DNA from: CAIOZA01 sp964464375
Lineage (GTDB): Bacteria; Bacteroidota; Ignavibacteria; Kapaibacteriales; UBA2268
Assembly (NCBI GenBank): GCA_964464375.1
Contig: CAYXFU010000023.1
Coordinates: 1 to 55,007, forward strand
Length of the DNA: 55,007 bases
Direction: 5' to 3'
Shown: positions 36,757 through 44,175 of the stretch, piece after piece
Layout of the letters: every line of letters begins with the position of its first letter
How positions within the stretch are numbered: the stretch's first letter is position 1
Translations under genes and position numbers: made by a program
Notes under the pieces: generated by a model
The model's database searches: none
What the model was told of the DNA's origin: nothing
The model's input: only the letters and a program-made list of their open reading frames with translations

Positions 36757-36759
36757 TAA
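36487..36759 (+). CDS. Small membrane protein of unknown function
   Basis: 90 residues. Two hydrophobic stretches (about 13-26, IWIVMNIVRFILLD, and 65-82, ELIVYILAPLVIWYLAKLL) surround an aromatic-rich loop (PFTLIYNYFFIPAEDYYKYF). There is no known domain. AAAGGAAACAA precedes the ATG, a good ribosome-binding site, which argues that it is translated. It is 35 nt upstream of the HI0074-like gene on the same strand. Confidence 0.55.
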   Translation: MKTKTQKLKEFYYIWIVMNIVRFILLDSPFKYKPEFFNPFTLIYNYFFIPAEDYYKYFDTYDYTELIVYILAPLVIWYLAKLLPRKSVES

Positions 36760-36794
36760 AAGTTGAAAGTATAAAGTTACATCGAGTATAAATT

Positions 36795-37196
36795 ATGACA
36801 AAAGAACCGCGTTGGAAATTGAGATTCGATAATTTCGAGAAAGCATTCTTGAAGTTATCCAGAATCGTTGCAATTAAAAATCTTGGAGAGCTGGAACAAA
36901 TGGCTCTGATACAGGCTTTTGAGTTTACTTTTGAGCTGGGCTGGAAAACAATGAAGGATTATCTTAACGATAACGGATTTGAGGTTAAAAGCCCCAAAGA
37001 TACAATCAGACAAGCATTCCAGTCTGAATATATCCACAATGCTGATATATGGATGGATGCAATCGAAAAGAGAAATGAATCCTCTCACGCTTATGATGAG
37101 GTGATTCTGAAGAATACAACCGGTTTTATCGTTGATAAATTCTTTGAAGCTGCCGAAAGCTTCTATAATGATTTTAAAATTAGAATGGCTGAATAA
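36795..37196 (+). CDS. HI0074-family nucleotidyltransferase partner (HEPN-like)
   Basis: 133 residues, all-alpha. ALIQAFEFTFELGWKTMKDYL and SPKDTIRQAF are hallmarks of the HI0074 (nucleotidyltransferase substrate-binding) family, which has a four-helix HEPN-like fold. It forms a complex with a minimal nucleotidyltransferase, here encoded next and overlapping by 1 nt. Such pairs act as toxin-antitoxin-like systems in which the MNT modifies the HEPN partner. The RNase motif R-x4-6-H of toxic HEPN proteins may correspond to RNESSH (about 95-100). Confidence 0.82.
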   Translation: MTKEPRWKLRFDNFEKAFLKLSRIVAIKNLGELEQMALIQAFEFTFELGWKTMKDYLNDNGFEVKSPKDTIRQAFQSEYIHNADIWMDAIEKRNESSHAYDEVILKNTTGFIVDKFFEAAESFYNDFKIRMAE

Positions 37197-37504
37197 TGAG
37201 ATTCGGACTTACTGACATACAATTCGAGCAAATCGTCCGTATTATTTCAAAATATCCTGAGATTCAGCAAGCTCTGATTTTCGGCTCAAGAGCCTATGGC
37301 ACAAATAAGGAATCATCTGATGTTGATATTGCCATCAATTGTCCTGTTTCTGACTCAATTACAATCGGTAAGCTTTTAGTTGATTTTGAGGAAAGCAATT
37401 TGCCTTTTTTCTTTGACATTGTCGATTACAACAAGACAGAAAACGAGAAACTAAAATCGCACATTGATGAATATGGTATTGTTTTTTATGAGAAGAATTG
37501 CTAA
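37196..37504 (+). CDS. Minimal nucleotidyltransferase (MNT)
   Basis: 102 residues. The pol-beta-type active site is complete: GSRAYG (Gly30-Ser31), DVD (Asp42, Asp44), and the third carboxylate in FFFDIVDY. It transfers a nucleotide, usually AMP, to the partner protein. The start overlaps the stop of the HI0074-like gene by one base (TAATG), so the pair is translationally coupled. Confidence 0.87.
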   Translation: MRFGLTDIQFEQIVRIISKYPEIQQALIFGSRAYGTNKESSDVDIAINCPVSDSITIGKLLVDFEESNLPFFFDIVDYNKTENEKLKSHIDEYGIVFYEKNC

Positions 37505-37561
37505 ACGTTTCCATATCTTATACCAAGTTGCTATCATTGAAGAAAAATAAGCCTTTTTGTC

Positions 37562-37681
37562 ATTCCGGGCTTGTCCCAGAATCTCATCTGGAACTACTAA
37601 ACAAAAATCGTACTTGTTCCCCAAGATCCTTCTTGGGAACAGAATTGAGAAAGGTTCCAAAGCGGGAGCTTTGGAACCTTT
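37562..37681. repeat. Cluster of three unrelated hairpins
   Basis: Three strong inverted repeats sit within 120 nt: ATTCCGGG..CCCAGAAT (37562-37582, one mismatch); GTTCCCCAAGA..TCTTGGGAAC (37616-37640, one bulge); and a 14-bp perfect stem at 37650-37681 (AGGTTCCAAAGC, GGGA tetraloop, GCTTTGGAACCT). The stem sequences are unrelated, so these are three different small palindromic elements in one convergent gap. Confidence 0.7.
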
Positions 37682-37710
37682 GGAATTGTGTATTTAAAAG
37701 CAACTTGGTA

Positions 37711-38013
37711 TTAAAGCTGTATTGTCAGCTTTAATTGTCCACCCAATCCTGTTTGGATGATTTTCATCAAGGTTGAAAGCCTGATGTCGGATGAATTGTT
37801 TTCTATTCTTGAAATGTATGATTTGTTAGTACCGCATTTCTTTGCAAGCTCATCCTGAGTCAAGCCCAGTTTGTGTCTTGCTTCTTCCAGCAAAACACCA
37901 AGTCTGAATGTTTCGAATTCCTGCTCCCATTCTTCTCTTTTGGGTGCGCCCTTTTTCCCATACTTTTTGTCAAGTATCTGGTCAAGAGTTGTTATATTTG
38001 TTTTATTTTTCAT
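37711..38013 (-). CDS. Lone XRE/HigA-like antitoxin-type regulator
   Basis: 100 residues. A Cro/C1-type helix-turn-helix occupies about 42-95: ARHKLGLTQDELAKKCGTNKSYISRIEN. The short acidic N-terminal arm is typical of HigA-like antitoxins. No HigB/RelE-type toxin frame is found on either side, so it is either an orphan antitoxin or a stand-alone regulator. A hairpin cluster lies immediately downstream. Confidence 0.8.
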   Translation of the reverse strand: MKNKTNITTLDQILDKKYGKKGAPKREEWEQEFETFRLGVLLEEARHKLGLTQDELAKKCGTNKSYISRIENNSSDIRLSTLMKIIQTGLGGQLKLTIQL

Positions 38014-38090
38014 TCAGACACTAGTTTCTTCATCGAAAAGTTAACTATTCAGACAACTATTTGTAAGATTTATTTTCTCTGTTCTAAAAT

Positions 38091-38121
38091 AAAAAAACCT
38101 TCTAAGAGTTAACTCAGAAGG
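38091..38121 (-). terminator. Intrinsic terminator of tRNA-Glu
   Basis: On the minus strand CCTTCT, a palindromic GAGTTAACTC, TT and AGAAGG are followed by a T7 run. It begins 8 nt after the tRNA 3' end. Confidence 0.85.
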
Positions 38122-38128
38122 CTTGCTG

Positions 38129-38200
38129 TGACCCCAACGAGATTTGAACTCGTTCCCCGACCTTGAAAGGGTCGTGTGCTAACCGTTACACTATGGGGCC
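38129..38200 (-). tRNA. tRNA-Glu (anticodon TTC)
   Basis: 72 nt folding into a full cloverleaf: acceptor GGCCCCA/TGGGGTC (one G-U pair), D arm GTGT/GCAC, anticodon stem CGACC/GGTCG with loop CTTTCAA, T arm ACGAG/CTCGT with loop TTCAAAT, discriminator A. The 3' CCA is not encoded. It has its own promoter (38223-38254) and terminator (38091-38121), so it is a monocistronic tRNA gene. Confidence 0.97.
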
Positions 38201-38222
38201 TATCTTGTATTAAACAGGATTA

Positions 38223-38254
38223 CAAAATTAAGAACATTTCAATATAAATCCAAA
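38223..38254 (-). promoter_or_regulatory. FCB-type promoter of tRNA-Glu
   Basis: Minus strand: TTTG (38251-38254), 20 nt, TAATTTTG (38223-38230), matching the Bacteroidota consensus TTTG-N19-TAnnTTTG. The box ends 22 nt before the mature 5' end. Confidence 0.7.
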
Positions 38255-38269
38255 TTAAATATAATATTT

Positions 38270-38914
38270 ATGGAAAAAGAAGACGAAATAGAAACTGAAG
38301 ACGAAAGCAACATGCTTTGTATCGGCATTACCGGTGGTTTTGGTTCGGGGAAAACGAGTGCTGCCAGAATAATTGCTGGTGCCGGATTTAAAGTGATTTA
38401 TACTGACGATCTTGCCAAAGAGCTGATGAATGCTGACGATAAAATCCGCGATCAGCTGATTTCGGCTTTCGGTGCAGATACATACATAGATGGAAAGCTG
38501 AACAGTGCTTATTTGGCTTCGATAGTATTTTCGGATAAACCGGAATCAGAGAAATTTCTCGACCAGCTGAATAAAATAGTCCATCCTCAGGTTATAGAAA
38601 AAATGATATACTTGGTTGATGAATACGAAGAACAGGACGAGAAACTAATTTTCGTAGAAAGTGCACTGATCTATGAGGCAGAACTGGACGAAGGTTTTGA
38701 CTATATTCTGAATGTTTCATCTTCTATAGATAACGTAAAGAAGAGGGCCGAATCTCGTGGTATTAGTGTCAATCAGATTCAGAGCCGATTAAGCAAACAA
38801 ATACCACCTGAACAAAAAGCTCAATGGGCTGACTTCAATATCGAAAACAACGGTACGCCTGATCAGCTGAAAAGATCGGTGCTGATGATAGTGGAAATTT
38901 TGAAGGCGATGTGA
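38270..38914 (+). CDS. coaE: Dephospho-CoA kinase
   Basis: 214 residues. The P-loop GITGGFGSGKTSAA begins at residue 19, after an unusual acidic N-terminal tail; an ATG at 38312 would start right at the conserved MLCIGITGG, and neither start has a strong Shine-Dalgarno. Other CoaE landmarks: IYTDDLAKELM, LNKIVHPQV, VESALIYEAELDEGFD, and the C-terminal NNGTPDQLK. It phosphorylates dephospho-CoA to CoA in the last step of CoA synthesis. It is divergent from tRNA-Glu. Confidence 0.94.
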   Translation: MEKEDEIETEDESNMLCIGITGGFGSGKTSAARIIAGAGFKVIYTDDLAKELMNADDKIRDQLISAFGADTYIDGKLNSAYLASIVFSDKPESEKFLDQLNKIVHPQVIEKMIYLVDEYEEQDEKLIFVESALIYEAELDEGFDYILNVSSSIDNVKKRAESRGISVNQIQSRLSKQIPPEQKAQWADFNIENNGTPDQLKRSVLMIVEILKAM

Positions 38915-39050
38915 TGATGGACAAAAAAAGGAGGTTTGACCTACTCAATAGGTGAAGCAACCTGCTTGAATTCTTTGCTTATGTTCTGTCCATGTTTTGC
39001 TCTTTTTGGGTTGATATAAAAGTCAACGCTATTTAGGACAGGACAGTTAT

Positions 39051-39082
39051 AAAAAAAACCTCCGGGGGAGTGATCCGGAGGT
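39051..39082 (-). terminator. Intrinsic terminator of the first subtilase gene
   Basis: ACCTCCGG / CCGGAGGT (8-bp stem) followed on the minus strand by eight T. It lies 60 nt past the protease stop at 39143. Confidence 0.9.
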
Positions 39083-39142
39083 CTAGTCCTAATAACCTTT
39101 AACTAATATATCATAGGAGTAACTTGATACCTTTTATAAATA

Positions 39143-40339
39143 TTATCTTATTGCTTTTTCATCAGGGTCAGAGTCTCTGTCATTTGTAACATATCCGTTC
39201 CAATTTATAGTACCGTTATCAGCGAGTAAAATACCACATGCATAAGGCGTAGCCATCGAAGTTCCGCTCATAGTTGCATAACCACCACCACGATATGTTG
39301 AATAGATCGAAACACCAGGTGCGGAAAAATCAATTGGAGTACCATAGTTAGAGAAGCTGGCGAATGCTCCATTACTTCCGAATGCGGAAATAGTAAAGAC
39401 TCTCGTTGCATTGACTCTTGCTGGGGAGTAATATTCTGAGTTAGCAGCACTGTTGCCAGCGGCAACACAAACATAAGCTCCATAGCCTGCTAGTGATCTG
39501 ACAGCATTATCTAAAGTTGTCGATGCCGATCCGCCTATACTCATGTTTACAACATTGATTCTGTTGGACACAAGATTTCTGCTGATATAGTCAAGACCAT
39601 TGACTATAGAAGAAATAGTTCCACTGCCTCTGTAGTTCATAACTTTGACAGCGATTAAAGTCGCACCGGCACAAACACCAATCGAACCAACTGTATTGTT
39701 CTTTGCGGCAATAATTCCTGATACATGTGAACCATGTCCGTGGTTGTCATCTGCAGAAGCATTGTCTGGCGATGTTGTAACGAAAGTTCTGCTGAGTGTA
39801 GTATTAACATTCAAGTCTGGATGGTCAAGATCAATTCCTGTATCAACAATCCATGCAACGCCTGTTGAGCTGGTAGCATCAACTGAACCACCGACAGCTG
39901 TAATACCCCAGGGAGTGGTTTGAACTAATATGTTATTGTCCTTTGGATTTGTATATTCAACTACATCATTGAGTGAGAAAACCTGATCTTTCTCGATATA
40001 TTGTATTCTTTTGTCCATCTGAAGCTTCTGAACGGCTTCCGGTGAAAGAGTTGCCATAAATCCTTTAACAACTTTTTCATAAACAATTTTCATGTTTTCT
40101 GCCGGGATGTTGTATTCAGTTAGAATTGTCTTTGCGTATTGTGTCATTGTTGTGTTTCCGAGAAGCTGGTCTGCTTGAGGAGAGTCTAGTACGACGATGT
40201 ACTGGTTCTCGATTGATTCAACATTGCTGTTTTCAACTGGTGATGTAACATTTTCTTTTTGGCATGCCATAAAGAAGAATCCAAAGAAGAAAATTGCGAT
40301 TGTGAAAATGATGCCCGAGTTTTTCTGAGATGTTTTCAT
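39143..40339 (-). CDS. Subtilisin-like (S8) protease lipoprotein, copy A
   Basis: 398 residues. A lipoprotein-type signal ends FFFMAC (about residue 27); an inhibitor-I9 propeptide follows (about 46-122, YIVVLDSP...RIQYIEKDQVF), then the S8 catalytic domain with Asp167 (IVDTGID), His203 (GHGSHVSG), Asn297 (AAGNSA) and Ser362 (GTSMATP). It should be an active envelope-tethered serine protease matured by propeptide removal. There is no T9SS sorting domain. The first 915 bp are identical to copy B; the last about 280 bp differ. It has its own promoter (40436-40468) and terminator. Confidence 0.93.
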   Translation of the reverse strand: MKTSQKNSGIIFTIAIFFFGFFFMACQKENVTSPVENSNVESIENQYIVVLDSPQADQLLGNTTMTQYAKTILTEYNIPAENMKIVYEKVVKGFMATLSPEAVQKLQMDKRIQYIEKDQVFSLNDVVEYTNPKDNNILVQTTPWGITAVGGSVDATSSTGVAWIVDTGIDLDHPDLNVNTTLSRTFVTTSPDNASADDNHGHGSHVSGIIAAKNNTVGSIGVCAGATLIAVKVMNYRGSGTISSIVNGLDYISRNLVSNRINVVNMSIGGSASTTLDNAVRSLAGYGAYVCVAAGNSAANSEYYSPARVNATRVFTISAFGSNGAFASFSNYGTPIDFSAPGVSIYSTYRGGGYATMSGTSMATPYACGILLADNGTINWNGYVTNDRDSDPDEKAIR

Positions 40340-40435
40340 GATGTTTCTCTAAAATGTATTTATTACAAAAAAATAATTACTGTTTTCAAATCTGATTTAA
40401 ATAATGTTTTTCTTTTACAAAACTAATATCGGTAG

Positions 40436-40468
40436 CAAATATACTAACATTAAATCGATAATTGCAAA
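40436..40468 (-). promoter_or_regulatory. FCB-type promoter of subtilase copy A
   Basis: Minus strand TTTG (40465-40468), 21 nt, TATATTTG (40436-40443), about 100 nt before the start codon. The TAnnTTTG match is exact; the spacer is two bases longer than consensus. Confidence 0.5.
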
Positions 40469-40751
40469 ATAATTAACTATAATCTTAAAATAATTTGTAT
40501 TACTTATTTGTTGATAATGCGTAGAATAGCTTTCTGCATGATATAAATCGATATTTGCTATTAAAATAATAACTTATTTTATAATCCTAACTGGGGATTA
40601 CTAATAACTAGCGATAATAAATCTATTTGATTCTGATTTTATAGAAATAGTAGATAAAGTAAGATTTATACAGGAGATAGAGTGATTATTAAAAATAAGG
40701 ATATTTTGTGCTTTTTAATGTTCATTTTTACATAATAGCTAGCTATTCTAA

Positions 40752-40779
40752 CAAAAAACCTTCGGATTGCTCCGAAGGT
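40752..40779 (-). terminator. Intrinsic terminator of subtilase copy B
   Basis: ACCTTCGGA, loop TTGC, TCCGAAGGT (9-bp stem), followed by a T6 run on the minus strand. It separates the two copies, which are therefore independent transcription units. The rest of 40340-40841 shows only A/T-rich leader sequence. Confidence 0.9.
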
Positions 40780-40841
40780 CATTTACAAATAGCAAATTAA
40801 CTAATAAAAACGGTGAGAAAAGTGACTCCCTTATAATAATT

Positions 40842-42041
40842 TTATCTTCTTGCTTTTGGATCTGGAGAAGAATCCCTATCATTTGTGACATATCCACTAT
40901 AATTTATTGTTCCATCATTTCTGGCGAGTAAAATGCCACATGCATAAGGAGTAGCCATTGAAGTACCGCTCATTGTAGCATAACCACCACCACGATATGT
41001 TGAGTATATCGAAACACCCGGTGCTGAATAATCAACTGGAGTACCATAGTTTGAGAAGCTGGCAAATGCACCGTTACTTCCGAAAGCAGATATTGTAAAA
41101 ACTCTCGCTGCATTGACTCTAGCTGGGGAATAATATTCTGAGTTAGCAGCACTGTTGCCAGCGGCAACACAAACATAAGCTCCATAGCCTGCTAGTGATC
41201 TGACAGCATTATCTAAAGTTGTCGATGCCGATCCGCCTATACTCATGTTTACAACATTGATTCTGTTGGACACAAGATTTCTGCTGATATAGTCAAGACC
41301 ATTGACTATAGAAGAAATAGTTCCACTGCCTCTGTAGTTCATAACTTTGACAGCGATTAAAGTCGCACCGGCACAAACACCAATCGAACCAACTGTATTG
41401 TTCTTTGCGGCAATAATTCCTGATACATGTGAACCATGTCCGTGGTTGTCATCTGCAGAAGCATTGTCTGGCGATGTTGTAACGAAAGTTCTGCTGAGTG
41501 TAGTATTAACATTCAAGTCTGGATGGTCAAGATCAATTCCTGTATCAACAATCCATGCAACGCCTGTTGAGCTGGTAGCATCAACTGAACCACCGACAGC
41601 TGTAATACCCCAGGGAGTGGTTTGAACTAATATGTTATTGTCCTTTGGATTTGTATATTCAACTACATCATTGAGTGAGAAAACCTGATCTTTCTCGATA
41701 TATTGTATTCTTTTGTCCATCTGAAGCTTCTGAACGGCTTCCGGTGAAAGAGTTGCCATAAATCCTTTAACAACTTTTTCATAAACAATTTTCATGTTTT
41801 CTGCCGGGATGTTGTATTCAGTTAGAATTGTCTTTGCGTATTGTGTCATTGTTGTGTTTCCGAGAAGCTGGTCTGCTTGAGGAGAGTCTAGTACGACGAT
41901 GTACTGGTTCTCGATTGATTCAACATTGCTGTTTTCAACTGGTGATGTAACATTTTCTTTTTGGCATGCCATAAAGAAGAATCCAAAGAAGAAAATTGCG
42001 ATTGTGAAAATGATGCCCGAGTTTTTCTGAGATGTTTTCAT
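40842..42041 (-). CDS. Subtilisin-like (S8) protease lipoprotein, copy B
   Basis: 399 residues from the ATG at 42041, with GGGGGA upstream; an in-frame ATG four codons earlier is less likely since copy A lacks those codons. Same architecture and catalytic residues as copy A (Asp167, His203, Ser362). Differences cluster at the C-terminus, where copy B reads ARNDGTINYSGYVTNDRDSS and copy A ADNGTINWNGYVTNDRDSD, plus T312A and conservative changes (I337V, F339Y) in the catalytic domain. The distinct upstream region suggests separate regulation of two nearly identical proteases. Confidence 0.93.
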   Translation of the reverse strand: MKTSQKNSGIIFTIAIFFFGFFFMACQKENVTSPVENSNVESIENQYIVVLDSPQADQLLGNTTMTQYAKTILTEYNIPAENMKIVYEKVVKGFMATLSPEAVQKLQMDKRIQYIEKDQVFSLNDVVEYTNPKDNNILVQTTPWGITAVGGSVDATSSTGVAWIVDTGIDLDHPDLNVNTTLSRTFVTTSPDNASADDNHGHGSHVSGIIAAKNNTVGSIGVCAGATLIAVKVMNYRGSGTISSIVNGLDYISRNLVSNRINVVNMSIGGSASTTLDNAVRSLAGYGAYVCVAAGNSAANSEYYSPARVNAARVFTISAFGSNGAFASFSNYGTPVDYSAPGVSIYSTYRGGGYATMSGTSMATPYACGILLARNDGTINYSGYVTNDRDSSPDPKARR

Positions 42042-42902
42042 GATGTCCCCCAATATTGATAAAAATTTACTAAATGTGAAATTGAATTTTCGATATATCT
42101 TTTTTGATTTTCAATTTTTCTTACAAACAAAATATCGGGAGGAAATTTACGATAACAACTTAGAAATAGATAATTAATTAGCCAATATTAACTGTGGAAT
42201 GAAAAACATACTAAGGAATATACCGCAACGATGTATTTAATCAATTGGAATGATAAATTATAATTTTTATTATACGGTATTAATTATTCTATTTCGGCTA
42301 TGAATTCTAACTACCTATGTCATATACAAATAGTCGTAATACCGCTTACAATGGGGCTATATAGGCATATTTAAGTATTGGCGCAGATGTTCAGACTATG
42401 ATGTTTTATGATATGTAATGTGGTATTTAAAAATAATAGATAGCGAGCAATTTTTTAGATGATATTAAAATAAATGCAAGTTGGCTAACGACCTCGCTTC
42501 TCGATCGATGAAAGCGGTTAATTCCTTGTATTTACTCTATGTTATGACTGTCTAAATGGTTATTGGCAGTATGATAGTCATTATACCGTGAGGCTGAAGT
42601 TTTCTCTGCAATGAAAAAGCAGTTTCGTTATGCAAAATACCATGAATAAATTTTTCTTCCTTGAATGCTAACTTACCTGTAAATACAGTTATATCCTTTA
42701 TTTCAATTGATCTTCACCCGATTCTGAACACAGAACGAAGTGAGATTATTTGTTATGCGTAAAATTTAATTCAATCCAATTTCTGAAACAAATTTTATTT
42801 TTTGGTTTTATTCGTGCTGAAATTATGATATATTTGTTTTCTGAATTGGACAATGAACTAAAACACATTTTAAAACTACTTAAAACTACCCGGGGGTATG
42901 CT
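42042..42902. other. Intergenic stretch between subtilase B and a lipoprotein gene
   Basis: About 860 nt between divergent genes. I find no gene with a start and ribosome-binding site. One 50-codon minus-strand open stretch (about 42552-42713) has plausible residue usage but no start or recognisable domain. GGGGG just before 42903 is the likely ribosome-binding site of the lipoprotein. Confidence 0.4.
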
Positions 42903-43922
42903 ATGAAAAGAATTTTTATTTTTATCGTTTCAGCAATCGCTTTTGCATTTTTGATTTCTTCTTGCGGCAATAAGAAAAATGTAGTCGAAATCACCGGCTT
43001 AACTACTTACAACGACGCTGCAGCAAATTTCTCGATTCAGTATCCAACCAACTGGACATCTTCAAACACAATCGGTGAGCGTTTCGTTTCGTTCACAAAC
43101 AAAGAAGCTACCCGAAGATTTAAAACTTTTGATCCAGAAGGTGTTGCCGGTGCAAAGATCGATATGCAGGCTATAAAGCTAAAAGAAGGTCAGACTCTAG
43201 ACACAATCATGAATTTTAAGCAATTCGAGCCCGGTATCTATTCCAAACCTATTGAAGTTACAATCGACGGAATCAAAGCAATGAAACAGACTTACGAATT
43301 TCCGCTTACCGATGGAAAATTCCAGGGCGAGATTTACTATGCGATGAAGGATCCGACAATTGTTACTATTGTCTCTTTCGAAGCATTCGCAGATTTGTTC
43401 GATACTTACAAGGATAAATTTGCTGAAATACTCAAAACAGTAAAACTTGCGAAAATGGCAGATGCTAAATCAGACACCTTGAAGAAAGAAGTTCAGGCTG
43501 ACCCACCTTCTGCAAAGCTGACCAACTATAAAGGGGACGGTTTCACAATGCAGGTTCCTGACAACTTCGACGTAAAGAATCCCAAGACTACAGCCATCAA
43601 ATCCTACAAATTCGAAGGTATGCGACGTGGTGATTGTTACATGTTAATCGATGTTTTTGATGCTACAAAGCAAAACAAACTGGACAAAATCGTTGCAGAC
43701 AATAAAGGCAAATACAACACAGAGCCGAAAGCAACAAACGTTTCCGGACAGAAAGCCTTTGTTTTCGAGTATGCCGCATCAGCACAGATTCAACGCAAAG
43801 TCTATTTCGCAGTAAATGGCAACAAATTATTTAGAATCACAGTTGATTACAACAAGACAGAAGATGCCGACCTATTCAAACCGGTCTTCGACAAGAGCAT
43901 TGCTACTTTTAAGTTCCAATAA
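42903..43922 (+). CDS. Lipoprotein with two PsbP/DcrB-like domains
   Basis: 339 residues from the ATG at 42903, which starts the lipoprotein signal MKRIFIFIVSAIAFAFLISSC (lipobox ISSC) with GGGGG upstream. Two tandem domains of about 150 residues share the same opening: FSIQYPTNWTSS (about 37) and FTMQVPDNFDVKNP (about 215), each followed by strands with KxxxFE-type turns and ending in (F)KTVKLAKM or IATFKFQ. This is the pattern of the Mog1/PsbP-like fold seen in DcrB and DUF1795 proteins. The function is unknown; the location is the envelope. A terminator follows. Confidence 0.65.
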   Translation: MKRIFIFIVSAIAFAFLISSCGNKKNVVEITGLTTYNDAAANFSIQYPTNWTSSNTIGERFVSFTNKEATRRFKTFDPEGVAGAKIDMQAIKLKEGQTLDTIMNFKQFEPGIYSKPIEVTIDGIKAMKQTYEFPLTDGKFQGEIYYAMKDPTIVTIVSFEAFADLFDTYKDKFAEILKTVKLAKMADAKSDTLKKEVQADPPSAKLTNYKGDGFTMQVPDNFDVKNPKTTAIKSYKFEGMRRGDCYMLIDVFDATKQNKLDKIVADNKGKYNTEPKATNVSGQKAFVFEYAASAQIQRKVYFAVNGNKLFRITVDYNKTEDADLFKPVFDKSIATFKFQ

Positions 43923-43940
43923 GAATGCTTATATTATTAC

Positions 43941-43966
43941 AAAAAGCCGGTTCGTCCGGCTTTTTT
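43941..43966 (+). terminator. Intrinsic terminator
   Basis: AAAAAGCCGG, loop TTCGT, CCGGCTTTTTT, 19 nt after the lipoprotein stop. It isolates the lipoprotein gene from the cyclase cluster. Confidence 0.92.
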
Positions 43967-43995
43967 GGTTTCAGGTTTAATATCTTTATTACCCG

Positions 43996-44026
43996 CTTAG
44001 TAATTTACAATAATTTTTGTATATTT
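43996..44026 (+). promoter_or_regulatory. FCB-type promoter of the cyclase cluster
   Basis: TTAG (43996-43999), exactly 19 nt, then TATATTTG (44019-44026). The -7 box is a perfect TAnnTTTG and the -33 box has three of four bases. It predicts a leader of about 140 nt before the first cyclase. Confidence 0.6.
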
Positions 44027-44175
44027 GTATAGTATCTAAATATTCCCAATAATAACGAAATTTAACTCAAGAATCAGATTAATGATTCTGCTAATATATT
44101 GTTGTGTTTTATAAGGCTTACGAAGCCTATACAGGATAATATTAATAGAAAAAGTGAAATAAAAATTGAAAAATT

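Noticed and set aside
37690..38090. HigB/RelE toxin partner for the XRE antitoxin
   Set aside because: Neither side of the gene contains an open frame of suitable length or RelE-like residues.
39143..42041. Subtilases as T9SS cargo
   Set aside because: Both end right after the catalytic domain without a sorting domain and carry a lipoprotein-type signal instead.
42552..42713. Minus-strand open stretch of about 50 codons with protein-like composition
   Set aside because: No start codon with a ribosome-binding site, no recognisable domain and stops on both sides; mentioned only as part of the intergenic region.
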